Below are positions 1 through 5,755 of a stretch of 5,755 nucleotides of DNA, piece after piece. The position numbers and the translations under genes were made by a program. Position 1 is the first letter of the stretch. Each line of letters starts with the position of its first letter. The notes under the pieces are model-generated. The model searched no databases, was not told where the DNA came from, and saw only the letters and a list, made by a program, of their open reading frames with translations. The stretch is from Acidocella sp. 35-58-6 (GTDB lineage: Bacteria > Pseudomonadota > Alphaproteobacteria > Acetobacterales > Acetobacteraceae): positions 1 to 5,755 of the forward strand of contig NCFD01000097.1 of NCBI GenBank assembly GCA_002281005.1, given 5' to 3'.

Positions 1-203
1 TTACTCTCGACAAAATGTTTTCGTCCCGCCAGCGTGCCGGCCAGCGTACCCTGCCTTGCGTCAAGGTCCATCGCGCCAACGCGGTAACCTTCGCGCAATA
101 ACCCAACAATAATATGGATGGCCGTGGTGGACTTACCCGAACCCCCCTTCTCATTGCCAAGCACAACGACGGTCGGCTTGGTTTCAGCGGTGATGGTCGC
201 CAT
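1..203 (-). CDS. mipZ: MipZ-type ParA-family ATPase, N-terminal part (cut by window edge)
   Basis: Only the first 67 codons lie in the window; the gene runs off the left edge. The translation starts MATITAETKPTVVV and continues into a deviant Walker A loop, GNEKGGSGKSTT (residues 16-27; signature Lys19, P-loop Lys24), then DLDARQ at about 46-51. The NEKGG...STxAxH and DLDxRQ pattern is typical of MipZ, the alphaproteobacterial division-plane positioning ATPase. MipZ binds the chromosome-partition protein ParB near the poles, forms a gradient over the nucleoid and inhibits FtsZ polymerisation away from midcell. Generic ParA proteins usually have xxKGGxGKTT followed by DxDPQ, so MipZ fits better, but a related ParA/Soj cannot be fully excluded from 67 residues. 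The ATG at 201-203 is chosen because a GGAG lies 8 bases upstream and the protein begins a few residues before the P-loop, as in the family. It lies 64 bp downstream of the flavoprotein gene on the same strand, with no evident terminator between, so read-through is possible. Confidence 0.85.
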   Translation of the reverse strand, partial: MATITAETKPTVVVLGNEKGGSGKSTTAIHIIVGLLREGYRVGAMDLDARQGTLAGTLAGRKHFVES

Positions 204-211
204 GCACAGAA

Positions 212-215
212 CTCC
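212..215 (-). promoter_or_regulatory. Shine-Dalgarno of mipZ
   Basis: On the minus strand GGAG precedes the ATG at 201-203 with an 8-base spacer. This is the best ribosome-binding site seen in the window and supports the chosen mipZ start. The rest of the 64-bp gap (204-267) shows only weak dyads and no convincing terminator. Confidence 0.6.
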
Positions 216-267
216 GACTCGGGTTTTGCTTGAGTTTAACCGATGCCGCGTAACCCCGGGAGGATAA

Positions 268-1683
268 TTATTTACCCGTGAGAATCCGGTCCACCAGCTC
301 ACGCACCGTTGGGATGAAACCATTTGAGTAATAGGGGTCTGAGCCAAAACGATAGGCGTTATGGCCCGCGAACATCAGATTATTTTCCAACGCCCCCTCA
401 TCATGGGGGTCAGCATGGGCAATATCCTGAAGGGTTTTTTGAATGCAGAAGCTGCGCGGATCGGCTTTTTTACCGTTATCGTAATCCGGGCCCTCCTGCG
501 ACCAGTTTGAAAACCGGCATTGGCTCAAGCAACCCATGCAGTTAACCTGGTCACGATGAATTTCCTCGGCTTTCGCGGGCTCCACAAAAATCAGCGTGGA
601 GTCGGGCGTGCGCAGGGCTTCAACAAACCCTGCATCTTCCCAATCCTTCACCCGCGCGTAATCCGGAGCGGTGAGATAAACCGCGCGCTTGCGGGCCCCT
701 ACACCATATTCAACCAGATGTTCGCCCACCGGTTCCGTGGTGAAGGCCACCTGACGCTCAGAGCGGCCACGTAGTTCCTGGATGAAATTATTATTCACGG
801 CCGAGGAGTAAAAACCGGTTGGCGAAAATTTATTGAGGAATACGTCACCAGGCTTCAGCTTTAGCAAACGCTGCTTCCAGCCATCACTGATCGGGCTTTC
901 CTTGGTCAATAAGGGCCGAGTGCCGAACTGAAAGGCAATTGGCCCCAGTTCAGGGTTGTCGATCCAGTTTTCCCATTCTTCCAACGCCCAGACGCCGCCA
1001 GCCATGATAATTGGGGTCTCGCCCAGGCCAAACTCGCGCATGATTTTGCGCAAAGCCAGCACGCGGGGGTAGGGATCTTCGGGTTTTTGCGGGTTCTCGC
1101 TGTTGGAGAGACCATTATGGCCACCTGCCAGCCATGGGTCTTCATAAACCACGCCCCCCATCAGGTCAGCGACCTTAGAGTAAGCCCTCTTCCACAAAGC
1201 TGAAAAAGCCCGGCCCGACGAAACAATGGGGTAATAATGCACGTTGAATTTAGCGGCGATCTCGGAGAGGCGGTACGGCATACCGGCGCCGCAGGTAATG
1301 CCATTCACGATACCCTTGGTGCGCTCCAGAATGCCGGTTATCACTCGCTCCGCCCCGCCCATTTCCCAAAGGATATTGGCGTGAATGCGTCCCTTGCCGC
1401 CCGAGATGTCATACGAGCGGCGCGCCTGCGTCACCCCACCCTCAATGGCGTAGGCAACCAGCTCCTCATGGCGCAACCGGCGGGTTGTACCATGGTAGTC
1501 CTGTGGAATGGCGACACCATGCACATCGTAGCTATCCGCGTTCACTGCACTGAACGTGCCAACGCCGCCACCGGCAGCCCAATGGCCGGACGTGATGCCG
1601 TTCGAAACGGCCACCCCTTTGCCGCCCTCAACCAATGGTAGAACCTCAGTGCCGCCCATCCGGATGGCATTTATCAGTTTCAT
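268..1683 (-). CDS. Nitronate monooxygenase / YrpB-family FMN-dependent oxidoreductase, long form with Cys-rich tail
   Basis: The 471-residue protein resembles the 2-nitropropane dioxygenase/nitronate monooxygenase superfamily (COG2070), FMN-binding TIM-barrel enzymes that oxidise alkyl nitronates or act as NAD(P)H-dependent flavin oxidoreductases. Visible landmarks are a Gly-rich N-terminal stretch (SGHWAAGGGVGTFS, 32-45), ITCGAG at 129-134, AGGHNG at 186-191 (the family's GGH motif, which includes the usual active-site His), IIMAGGVW at 225-232 and FQFGTRPLLTKES at 251-263. The last two match the phosphate-binding end of the FMN barrel. The protein is clearly longer than the usual 310-380 residues. 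The extra part, after about residue 310, holds Cys382, Cys385, Cys389 and Cys413, which could bind a metal or an Fe-S cluster. The true substrate cannot be inferred; the name reflects fold membership. The ATG at 1681-1683 gives the natural N-terminus, with only a weak AGGG about 10 bases upstream. It is divergent from marC and upstream of mipZ. The cytosolic location is inferred from the absence of a signal peptide. Confidence 0.85.
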   Translation of the reverse strand: MKLINAIRMGGTEVLPLVEGGKGVAVSNGITSGHWAAGGGVGTFSAVNADSYDVHGVAIPQDYHGTTRRLRHEELVAYAIEGGVTQARRSYDISGGKGRIHANILWEMGGAERVITGILERTKGIVNGITCGAGMPYRLSEIAAKFNVHYYPIVSSGRAFSALWKRAYSKVADLMGGVVYEDPWLAGGHNGLSNSENPQKPEDPYPRVLALRKIMREFGLGETPIIMAGGVWALEEWENWIDNPELGPIAFQFGTRPLLTKESPISDGWKQRLLKLKPGDVFLNKFSPTGFYSSAVNNNFIQELRGRSERQVAFTTEPVGEHLVEYGVGARKRAVYLTAPDYARVKDWEDAGFVEALRTPDSTLIFVEPAKAEEIHRDQVNCMGCLSQCRFSNWSQEGPDYDNGKKADPRSFCIQKTLQDIAHADPHDEGALENNLMFAGHNAYRFGSDPYYSNGFIPTVRELVDRILTGK

Positions 1684-1705
1684 AACGTGTTAACCCTAAT
1701 GCGCG

Positions 1706-1727
1706 CGCCAGAAGACCTTTCCTGGCG
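1706..1727. repeat. Inverted repeat CGCCAG-N10-CTGGCG in the divergent intergenic region
   Basis: The 6-bp arms at 1706-1711 and 1722-1727 are exact reverse complements around a 10-base loop. The element sits 23-44 bp upstream of the flavoprotein start codon. It could be an operator half-site pair or a 5'-UTR hairpin. With 6-bp arms it may also be chance, and no regulator gene is adjacent to suggest a binding protein. Confidence 0.3.
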
Positions 1728-1764
1728 GACTGTAATTCCCCAAACTTCAACGACTATTACCAGA

Positions 1765-1794
1765 TTGACACACGGCGTGAAGTGGCCAGAACAT
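1765..1794 (+). promoter_or_regulatory. Candidate sigma-70 promoter for marC
   Basis: A perfect -35 hexamer TTGACA lies at 1765-1770. The best -10 at acceptable spacing is GAACAT (1789-1794, 18-bp spacer), which matches only 3 of 6 consensus positions. A short palindrome CACGGCGTG (1771-1779) falls inside the spacer. If used, the promoter gives a leader of roughly 90 bases before the ATG at 1890. It would start transcription downstream of the alternative ATG at 1782, which supports the shorter marC. Confidence 0.35.
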
Positions 1795-1828
1795 CAATTC
1801 TCCGTTCAATTCTCAGTTCAACTCTCTG
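1793..1828 (+). repeat. Three imperfect 12-bp tandem direct repeats upstream of marC
   Basis: The units are ATCAATTCTCCG (1793-1804), TTCAATTCTCAG (1805-1816) and TTCAACTCTCTG (1817-1828), followed by a decayed partial copy starting TTCAGCC at 1829. The consensus is about TTCAAYTCTCNG. They lie in the presumed marC leader, 62-97 bases before its start codon and just downstream of the candidate promoter. The regular 12-base period could be a binding array for a regulator or a relic of slippage. No function can be assigned from sequence. Confidence 0.6.
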
Positions 1829-1889
1829 TTCAGCCAACCTTGAAGACTTGTGGCTTACCCACGCCGGGCCATCCTGGTATATCGCCCGC

Positions 1890-2564
1890 ATGATATTAAG
1901 CGCCGGTATTCAAGCCCTGTTGCTCGCTTTCCCAGCTCTGTTTTCTATTGTTAACCCGCTGGCAGGCGCCATAATTTTTAACGAAGTAACGCTTACCCAG
2001 ACGCACCAAGACCGCGCAGCCCTGGCCCGCAACGTAGCGGTGTATTCAACGATGGTTATGCTGGTGGCATTGTGGGCCGGTAGTTATATTCTCAGTTTTT
2101 TTGGTATCTCCCTCAATGCACTGCGCATTGCCGGCGGAATTGTCGTCTCCGTGCGCGCCTATGAGATGCTCTCAGCCCCCGAGGCACCGGTACAACGCAA
2201 GGAGGAGCAAGCGGCCTCTGTTGAACGTTCAGGTGGTGATTTGTCGGGTTATGCGTTTTTCCCGCTCACCATGCCATTCACAACGGGCCCTGGCACCATC
2301 GCCGTTGCCGTATCGCTCGGGACCGAACGGCCTGACGGATGGCTGAACGCCCTGGTGTTTTTTACCGGCGCGTCCTTCGCCGTGCTGGCGATGGCGATCA
2401 TCATCTGGATTTCATATACCACCTCAGACCGCGTCGCCGGCGTGCTCGGACGTTCAGGGCGCCAGGTGGTCTCGCGCATGGCTGCGTTTTTATTGCTGGG
2501 GATCGGTGTTCAGATTGTGCTGTCCGGCGCGATCCCGGTACTGCATAGTGCCCTCAGCCCTTAA
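1890..2564 (+). CDS. marC: MarC-family integral inner-membrane protein
   Basis: The 224-residue protein matches the MarC/UPF0056 family in length (E. coli MarC is about 221 residues) and in motifs. An early hydrophobic helix contains VNPLAGAIIF (21-30), and the family block PLTMPFTTGPGTI lies at 125-137. About six membrane segments can be seen, near residues 8-30, 49-70, 72-94, 119-143, 152-175 and 195-215. A charged loop at 100-118 (QRKEEQ) separates the halves. The function of MarC proteins is unsettled: the name came from the E. coli multiple-antibiotic-resistance locus, but later work did not support a direct resistance role. The open frame extends back to an ATG at 1782. That start would add 36 non-family residues made mostly of the 12-bp repeat translation and would precede the candidate promoter, so the ATG at 1890 is preferred, although no clear Shine-Dalgarno is present. 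Its 3' end overlaps the convergent glycosyltransferase gene by 11 bp. Confidence 0.88.
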   Translation: MILSAGIQALLLAFPALFSIVNPLAGAIIFNEVTLTQTHQDRAALARNVAVYSTMVMLVALWAGSYILSFFGISLNALRIAGGIVVSVRAYEMLSAPEAPVQRKEEQAASVERSGGDLSGYAFFPLTMPFTTGPGTIAVAVSLGTERPDGWLNALVFFTGASFAVLAMAIIIWISYTTSDRVAGVLGRSGRQVVSRMAAFLLLGIGVQIVLSGAIPVLHSALSP

Positions 2565-3465
2565 TAAACCAATAGCTGAACAGGATATTTTCCAGCCACG
2601 ATTCACGGCGAAAGCGCGGACAGCGCAGCGCACCGACACGGCTTGAAAAACCGCCAGACAACGCCGCATCAACTTTTGTTAAATCCGCCAGCGCTTCCGG
2701 CGGCATCGCTAACTGTGCCCCCTTCAACGCGCCAGCGTGCCGGCGCATCGTGGTCATAAATACGTGAGGACCGCGCCGCAGCGCAGCCATGGCGCGTTCA
2801 GGCCAGGGTTGTGCGCGGCCGATCATATTTTTTTCATGTAGCCGGTATAAAACCTGTGGTTCAGGATCAAAAATAACGCGCCCGCCATGCGCCGAAATAA
2901 CAATATAACTCCACCAATCATGCAACGAAGCCTCGGGAGCCGATGCCGCGGTGACAAGCAGGGCCGCCTGCTGGTTCATCACCAAGGTGTTTCCGTTCGC
3001 GATATTCTGGGTCAGGCACGCTGGGAAACCTTTATCCGAATGCAAAACCGAAAGCCGATGACCACGCAGTTGCTCATCAACCAAAAACTGCCGCGCACAA
3101 TAGAGGACCGGCACATCACCTGCTGCGCGGACATGGCGAACGGCGTTTGACAATTTATCAGGCAGCCAAACGTCATCCTGGTCAGCAAACGCCACCATCG
3201 CTGTGGATGAACCTGCAGCCAACAGACGTAAAAAGCTTGCGGCTGCACCATAATGTGTGCCGGAATCCGTTAGTTCACGACAGCGCTCGGCACCGACTGA
3301 AACAGCAAACCTGTGCATGATCGCGACACTGTTATCCGAAGAGCCATCGTCGCGCCATAACAAACGCCAGTCAGTAAAACTCTGCGTCAAAAAACTGGCG
3401 AGTTGTTCCGGAAGATATGCCTCACCATTAAACGTTGAGAGTAAAATCGTAACGATATAGCTCAT
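2554..3465 (-). CDS. Family 2 glycosyltransferase, probably rhamnosyltransferase-like
   Basis: The 303-residue GT-A fold protein would transfer a sugar from a nucleotide donor to a growing surface polysaccharide at the cytoplasmic face of the membrane. It shows the GT2 nucleotide-binding start (VTILLSTFNGEAYLPEQL, 5-22), RDDGSSDNS at 38-46, the metal-binding region ADQDDVWLPDKL at 94-105 (DxD-like), HDWW at 182-185 (probable acceptor/catalytic-base region) and YRLHEKNMIG at 207-216. The DQDDVW plus HDWW plus YRxHxxNxxG set is common in O-antigen GT2 enzymes such as putative rhamnosyltransferases. A rhamnose donor is inferred from the linked dTDP-rhamnose genes, not from the protein itself. 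The open frame extends to an ATG at 3525, but the ATG at 3463-3465 is chosen. It overlaps the rfbD stop as ATGA and places the first beta strand right at the N-terminus, as in the family. It is the last gene of the operon seen here, and no terminator is evident after it. Confidence 0.87.
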   Translation of the reverse strand: MSYIVTILLSTFNGEAYLPEQLASFLTQSFTDWRLLWRDDGSSDNSVAIMHRFAVSVGAERCRELTDSGTHYGAAASFLRLLAAGSSTAMVAFADQDDVWLPDKLSNAVRHVRAAGDVPVLYCARQFLVDEQLRGHRLSVLHSDKGFPACLTQNIANGNTLVMNQQAALLVTAASAPEASLHDWWSYIVISAHGGRVIFDPEPQVLYRLHEKNMIGRAQPWPERAMAALRRGPHVFMTTMRRHAGALKGAQLAMPPEALADLTKVDAALSGGFSSRVGALRCPRFRRESWLENILFSYWFIKG

Positions 3466-4364
3466 ATTGCTGTTACGTCCTGTGCCAGCAACGCGGCGAT
3501 AACAGATGGCAGTGAGACTTGCCAAACTGGCAATTTTATACCGAACGTCTGTTCAATTTTATCACAATTAAGTCGAGAATCAGCAGGCCGTTTCGCAGGC
3601 GTTGGCCAGTCAAGTGTCGTGATGGGAGTGAGTACCGGGCGAGGAAACGCCATCGGTGTCGCCGCAAATATGGCCTCGGCGAACCCAAACCACGTTGTCT
3701 CACCGCAGCCGGTTGCATGGTAAATACCACGATAAGCGGGGTGCCATCCGCGCGTCTGTAGAATATTTACGATATCCAAAATCGCGGCGGCTAAATCGAG
3801 GGCGCTTGTCGGTGTGCCGCGTTGGTCCGCGACCACCCGCAACGTGTTTGTTTTGCGGGCAGCGTTCAGCATGGTGCGCGCAAAGTTTTTCCCATGCGCG
3901 GCATAAACCCAAGCTGTGCGCAGAATTATTGCTTTTGCCGCCGTCGCTAAAATGGCGGTTTCGCCATCGCGTTTTGTCAACCCGTAAACGCCGGTTGGGG
4001 CCGTTACATCGTCCTCTAAATAAGGGCTGCCTTTATTACCATCAAACACATAATCTGTGGAAACATGGATCAACGGAATATCTGCTGTTGCACATAAGCC
4101 TGCAAGCTTTGCGGGACCAATATAATTACCAGCTTTTGCAGCCTCAATGTGACTCTCCGCCGCATCAACTGCTGTATAGGCGGCTGCGTTGATGACCAGC
4201 GAGGGCCGGAATGTTGCGAAGCAATTCTCAAGTGTTTGCAAATCTTCAAAGTCAAATTCTGGCCGGCTAACGGCGGAGACCTTCAAGCCGCGCGTGCGGG
4301 CAAGAGCTTGCAAGGCGTTGCCAAGCTGCCCTGTTCCACCGGTAATCAGTATTTCACCGCTCAC
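3462..4364 (-). CDS. rfbD: dTDP-4-dehydrorhamnose reductase
   Basis: RfbD/RmlD performs the last step of dTDP-L-rhamnose synthesis, the NAD(P)H-dependent reduction of dTDP-4-dehydro-L-rhamnose, in the cytosol. The 300-residue protein is an extended short-chain dehydrogenase. It has the Rossmann loop GGTGQLG at 9-15, INAAAYTAVDAAE at 58-70, the substrate-site STDYVFDG at 102-109 and the catalytic YGLTK (Tyr127, Lys131). RTAWVYAAHGKNF (149-161), QRGTPTSALDLA (181-192) and RPADSRLN near the C-terminus are also typical of RmlD. The length equals the usual 290-300 residues. The chosen start is the GTG at 4362-4364, which overlaps the rfbC stop codon as GTGA, in the same style as the ATGA junction with the next gene. 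A GTG at 4374-4376 would add four residues (MVRH) and cannot be excluded. No ATG start is available near the family N-terminus. Confidence 0.93.
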   Translation of the reverse strand: MSGEILITGGTGQLGNALQALARTRGLKVSAVSRPEFDFEDLQTLENCFATFRPSLVINAAAYTAVDAAESHIEAAKAGNYIGPAKLAGLCATADIPLIHVSTDYVFDGNKGSPYLEDDVTAPTGVYGLTKRDGETAILATAAKAIILRTAWVYAAHGKNFARTMLNAARKTNTLRVVADQRGTPTSALDLAAAILDIVNILQTRGWHPAYRGIYHATGCGETTWFGFAEAIFAATPMAFPRPVLTPITTLDWPTPAKRPADSRLNCDKIEQTFGIKLPVWQVSLPSVIAALLAQDVTAI

Positions 4365-4918
4365 GTGGCGAACCACCCGTCACAATCGGCAAGACGCGGA
4401 AGTATTTTATCTTTATCCGATAATATTGCGGCACCAGGAGCCACAGGCCAAGGTAAGGCGAGGTCCGGGTCGTTCCAAATAACGGCTCTTTCAGCTTCCC
4501 GGTTATACCCGGCGGTGACTTTGTAAATCACCTCGGTATCTGGCTCGATCGTGCAAAAACCGTGCAAAAACCCGCCTGGAATCCAAAGCTGCTGCCAATT
4601 TGCAGCGCTCAATACGGCTGCGGCAAATTGTCCGAACGTCGGCGAACCATGCCGCACATCCACCGCAACATCCCAGATCGCACCGCGGATCACCCGCACC
4701 AGCTTACCCTGAACGGCCGGCGCAACCTGGCAGTGTAAACCACGCACCGTACCAGCCGCACGCGACAGGCTTTGATTATCCTGCACAAAATGCTGATCAA
4801 AACCTAAAGCAACTAGCTTTGCTTCATTCCAAGTCTCGGAAAAAAACCCACGGCTATCTTCAAACTTCGGCGGGGTTATCAATAATATATCAGGGATATT
4901 AAGGCGCTCAATTTTCAT
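4361..4918 (-). CDS. rfbC: dTDP-4-dehydrorhamnose 3,5-epimerase
   Basis: RfbC/RmlC converts dTDP-4-dehydro-6-deoxy-D-glucose to the L-rhamno epimer, the third step of dTDP-L-rhamnose synthesis. The 185-residue length is typical for this cupin-fold dimer. Family landmarks are PPKFEDSRGFFSETW (16-30), FVQDNQS (44-50), VRGLHCQ (58-64) with the catalytic His62, GKLVRV (71-76, Lys72), WIPGGFLHGF (112-121), VIYKVTAGY (130-138) with the expected catalytic Tyr132 and Tyr138, and WNDPDLALPWP (148-158). An Asp in the SDKD segment (168/170) probably pairs with His62. Residue 63 is Cys where many homologues have Tyr or Phe in RGLHxQ, which is not expected to abolish activity. The ATG at 4916-4918 overlaps the rfbA stop by one base (TAATG), and the 3' end overlaps the rfbD start. 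An exact 11-bp tandem repeat lies inside the gene around the HGF codons. All key residues are intact. Confidence 0.95.
   Translation of the reverse strand: MKIERLNIPDILLITPPKFEDSRGFFSETWNEAKLVALGFDQHFVQDNQSLSRAAGTVRGLHCQVAPAVQGKLVRVIRGAIWDVAVDVRHGSPTFGQFAAAVLSAANWQQLWIPGGFLHGFCTIEPDTEVIYKVTAGYNREAERAVIWNDPDLALPWPVAPGAAILSDKDKILPRLADCDGWFAT
4551..4572 (-). repeat. Exact 11-bp tandem repeat inside rfbC
   Basis: GTGCAAAAACC (plus strand) occurs twice head-to-tail at 4551-4561 and 4562-4572. It encodes the conserved GFLHGFC region of RfbC (about residues 116-122). The unit is not a multiple of three, so gain or loss of one copy would shift the frame and truncate or scramble the last third of the epimerase. 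The present two-copy state is in frame with a family-normal protein. Confidence 0.7.
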
Positions 4919-5755
4919 TATAAATGAGTCCCGTCAGCAATATCATTTAAAATCCTGCCCAATTCCGTCTTGCCAATCAACATCGCGCATGATCGCAATG
5001 CATCGGCGTCGATATATTTCATCCTGAATGCAATTTCCTCAGGGCTGCCAACGAGGTTTCCTTGCCTTAGTTGGATCGTCTGCACGAAAGTTGCCGCCTG
5101 CAACAATGAATCCGGCGTGCCAGCATCAAGCCAAGCCGTACCTCGGCCTAAACGCTCAACATGCAACGACCCCTCGTTGAGATACCAATGATTGATATCT
5201 GTAATTTCCAACTCGCCACGCGCGGATAGTTTAATTTTTTTAGCAATATCCGTGATACGTTTGTCGTAAAAATATAAGCCCGTCACCGCCCAATTGGACT
5301 GTGGCTGTTTCGGCTTCTCAACAATATCGATAGCCTTGCCATCAGCGCCAAATGAAACAACACCGTAGCGTTCTGGGTCGCGCACTTGGTACGCAAATAC
5401 CGTAGCACCCTCTGGCCGTGCGCTTGCCGCGCGCAACAAAGTTGAGAGATGATCACCATGTATCAGATTATCACCGAGCGCCAGAGCGCAGGCTTCACCC
5501 GCAATCCACTCCTCGCCGATTAAAAATGCCTGCGCTATACCGTCAGGCTTTGCCTGCTCAGCATATGAGATACGGATACCCAGGTGCGAACCATCATGGA
5601 AGAGCCTCTGAAATTGCGGCAAATCTGCTGGTGTTGAAATCACCAGCACTTCCCGAATTCCCGCCAGCAGCAGCGTCGAGAGCGGATAATATACCATCGG
5701 CTTGTCGTAAACCGGTAGTAATTGTTTGGATGTTGCCTGAGTGGTGGGGTGCAGC
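4918..5755 (-). CDS. rfbA: Glucose-1-phosphate thymidylyltransferase, 5' end cut by window edge
   Basis: RfbA/RmlA joins dTTP and glucose-1-phosphate to give dTDP-glucose and pyrophosphate, the first committed step towards dTDP-L-rhamnose. The frame stays open to the right edge. The codons before the internal Met at 5697 read [19 protein letters not shown], a perfect family N-terminal region (sugar-nucleotide substrate loop). The gene therefore begins outside the window, and only about 13 residues including the GGSGTR pyrophosphorylase signature are missing. The 278 residues present plus these give the usual size of about 290. Other landmarks are [34 protein letters not shown] (metal-binding Asp of LGDN), [48 protein letters not shown] and [12 protein letters not shown]. 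All are intact. It is the first visible gene of the operon; its stop codon shares one base with the rfbC start. Confidence 0.96.
   Translation of the reverse strand, partial: LHPTTQATSKQLLPVYDKPMVYYPLSTLLLAGIREVLVISTPADLPQFQRLFHDGSHLGIRISYAEQAKPDGIAQAFLIGEEWIAGEACALALGDNLIHGDHLSTLLRAASARPEGATVFAYQVRDPERYGVVSFGADGKAIDIVEKPKQPQSNWAVTGLYFYDKRITDIAKKIKLSARGELEITDINHWYLNEGSLHVERLGRGTAWLDAGTPDSLLQAATFVQTIQLRQGNLVGSPEEIAFRMKYIDADALRSCAMLIGKTELGRILNDIADGTHL

Noticed and set aside
204..267. Terminator or promoter between the flavoprotein gene and mipZ
   Set aside because: Only 4-bp dyads and no convincing -35/-10 pair are visible; apart from the GGAG site nothing is supported.
1237..1641. 134-codon plus-strand open frame opposite the flavoprotein gene
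   Set aside because: It lies wholly inside a strongly supported minus-strand gene, with no motif or independent start signal.
1782..1889. N-terminal extension of the MarC frame starting at ATG 1782
   Set aside because: The 36 extra residues are a translation of the 12-bp repeats, do not resemble a MarC N-terminus, and would start upstream of the expected transcript start from the only good -35 box.
2554..2579. Possible bidirectional terminator hairpin TCAGC...GCTGA at the convergent gene ends
   Set aside because: It has only a 5-bp stem with a 16-base AT-rich loop and no U-tract in either direction; too weak to call.
27..2743. 14-bp exact repeat CGCCAGCGTGCCGG at 27-40 and 2730-2743
   Set aside because: Both copies lie within coding sequence of unrelated genes (mipZ and the glycosyltransferase). 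They are GC-rich, only two in number and without flanking homology, so chance is likely.
3466..3525. Longer glycosyltransferase start at 3525
   Set aside because: The added 20 residues are the antisense of the rfbD 3' end. The start at 3465 gives a family-like N-terminus and an ATGA overlap.
3656..4192. 178-codon plus-strand open frame opposite rfbD
   Set aside because: It is antisense to a well-supported gene, the product is basic and low in recognisable motifs, and it has no family features; it is a shadow frame.

Overview
The window looks like an ordinary chromosomal stretch of an alphaproteobacterium. The main clue is the 5' end of a MipZ-type ParA ATPase at the left edge, a family largely confined to Alphaproteobacteria. 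Moderately high GC, by eye, and a long 471-residue nitronate-monooxygenase-like flavoprotein are compatible with Rhodospirillales/Acetobacteraceae, but that finer placement is inference only.

Left block (1-1683, minus strand): a nitronate monooxygenase/YrpB-family flavin oxidoreductase lies 64 bp upstream of the truncated mipZ gene, in the same direction. The flavoprotein carries a conserved-looking four-cysteine cluster in a C-terminal extension. Middle block (1684-2564): a 206-bp divergent intergenic region holds a perfect -35 hexamer, an inverted repeat and three 12-bp direct repeats. It leads into a plus-strand marC-family inner-membrane protein gene.

Right block (2554-5755, minus strand): a compact surface-polysaccharide operon is read right to left as rfbA (5' end cut by the window), rfbC, rfbD and a family-2 glycosyltransferase. 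The junctions are TAATG, GTGA and ATGA overlaps, so the four genes are very likely co-transcribed and translationally coupled. RfbA makes dTDP-glucose, RfbC epimerises the 4-keto-6-deoxy intermediate, and RfbD reduces it to dTDP-L-rhamnose. The last gene probably transfers a sugar, plausibly rhamnose, to a lipid-linked or LPS/EPS acceptor. The dehydratase gene rfbB is not in the window and is expected just upstream or elsewhere. The glycosyltransferase and marC genes converge and overlap by 11 bp.

I see no RNA genes, CRISPR arrays, transposases or integrases, and no clear evidence for an undescribed system. The points most worth checking are the Cys-rich tail of the flavoprotein, an exact 11-bp tandem repeat inside rfbC that could act as a frameshift switch, and the repeats upstream of marC.
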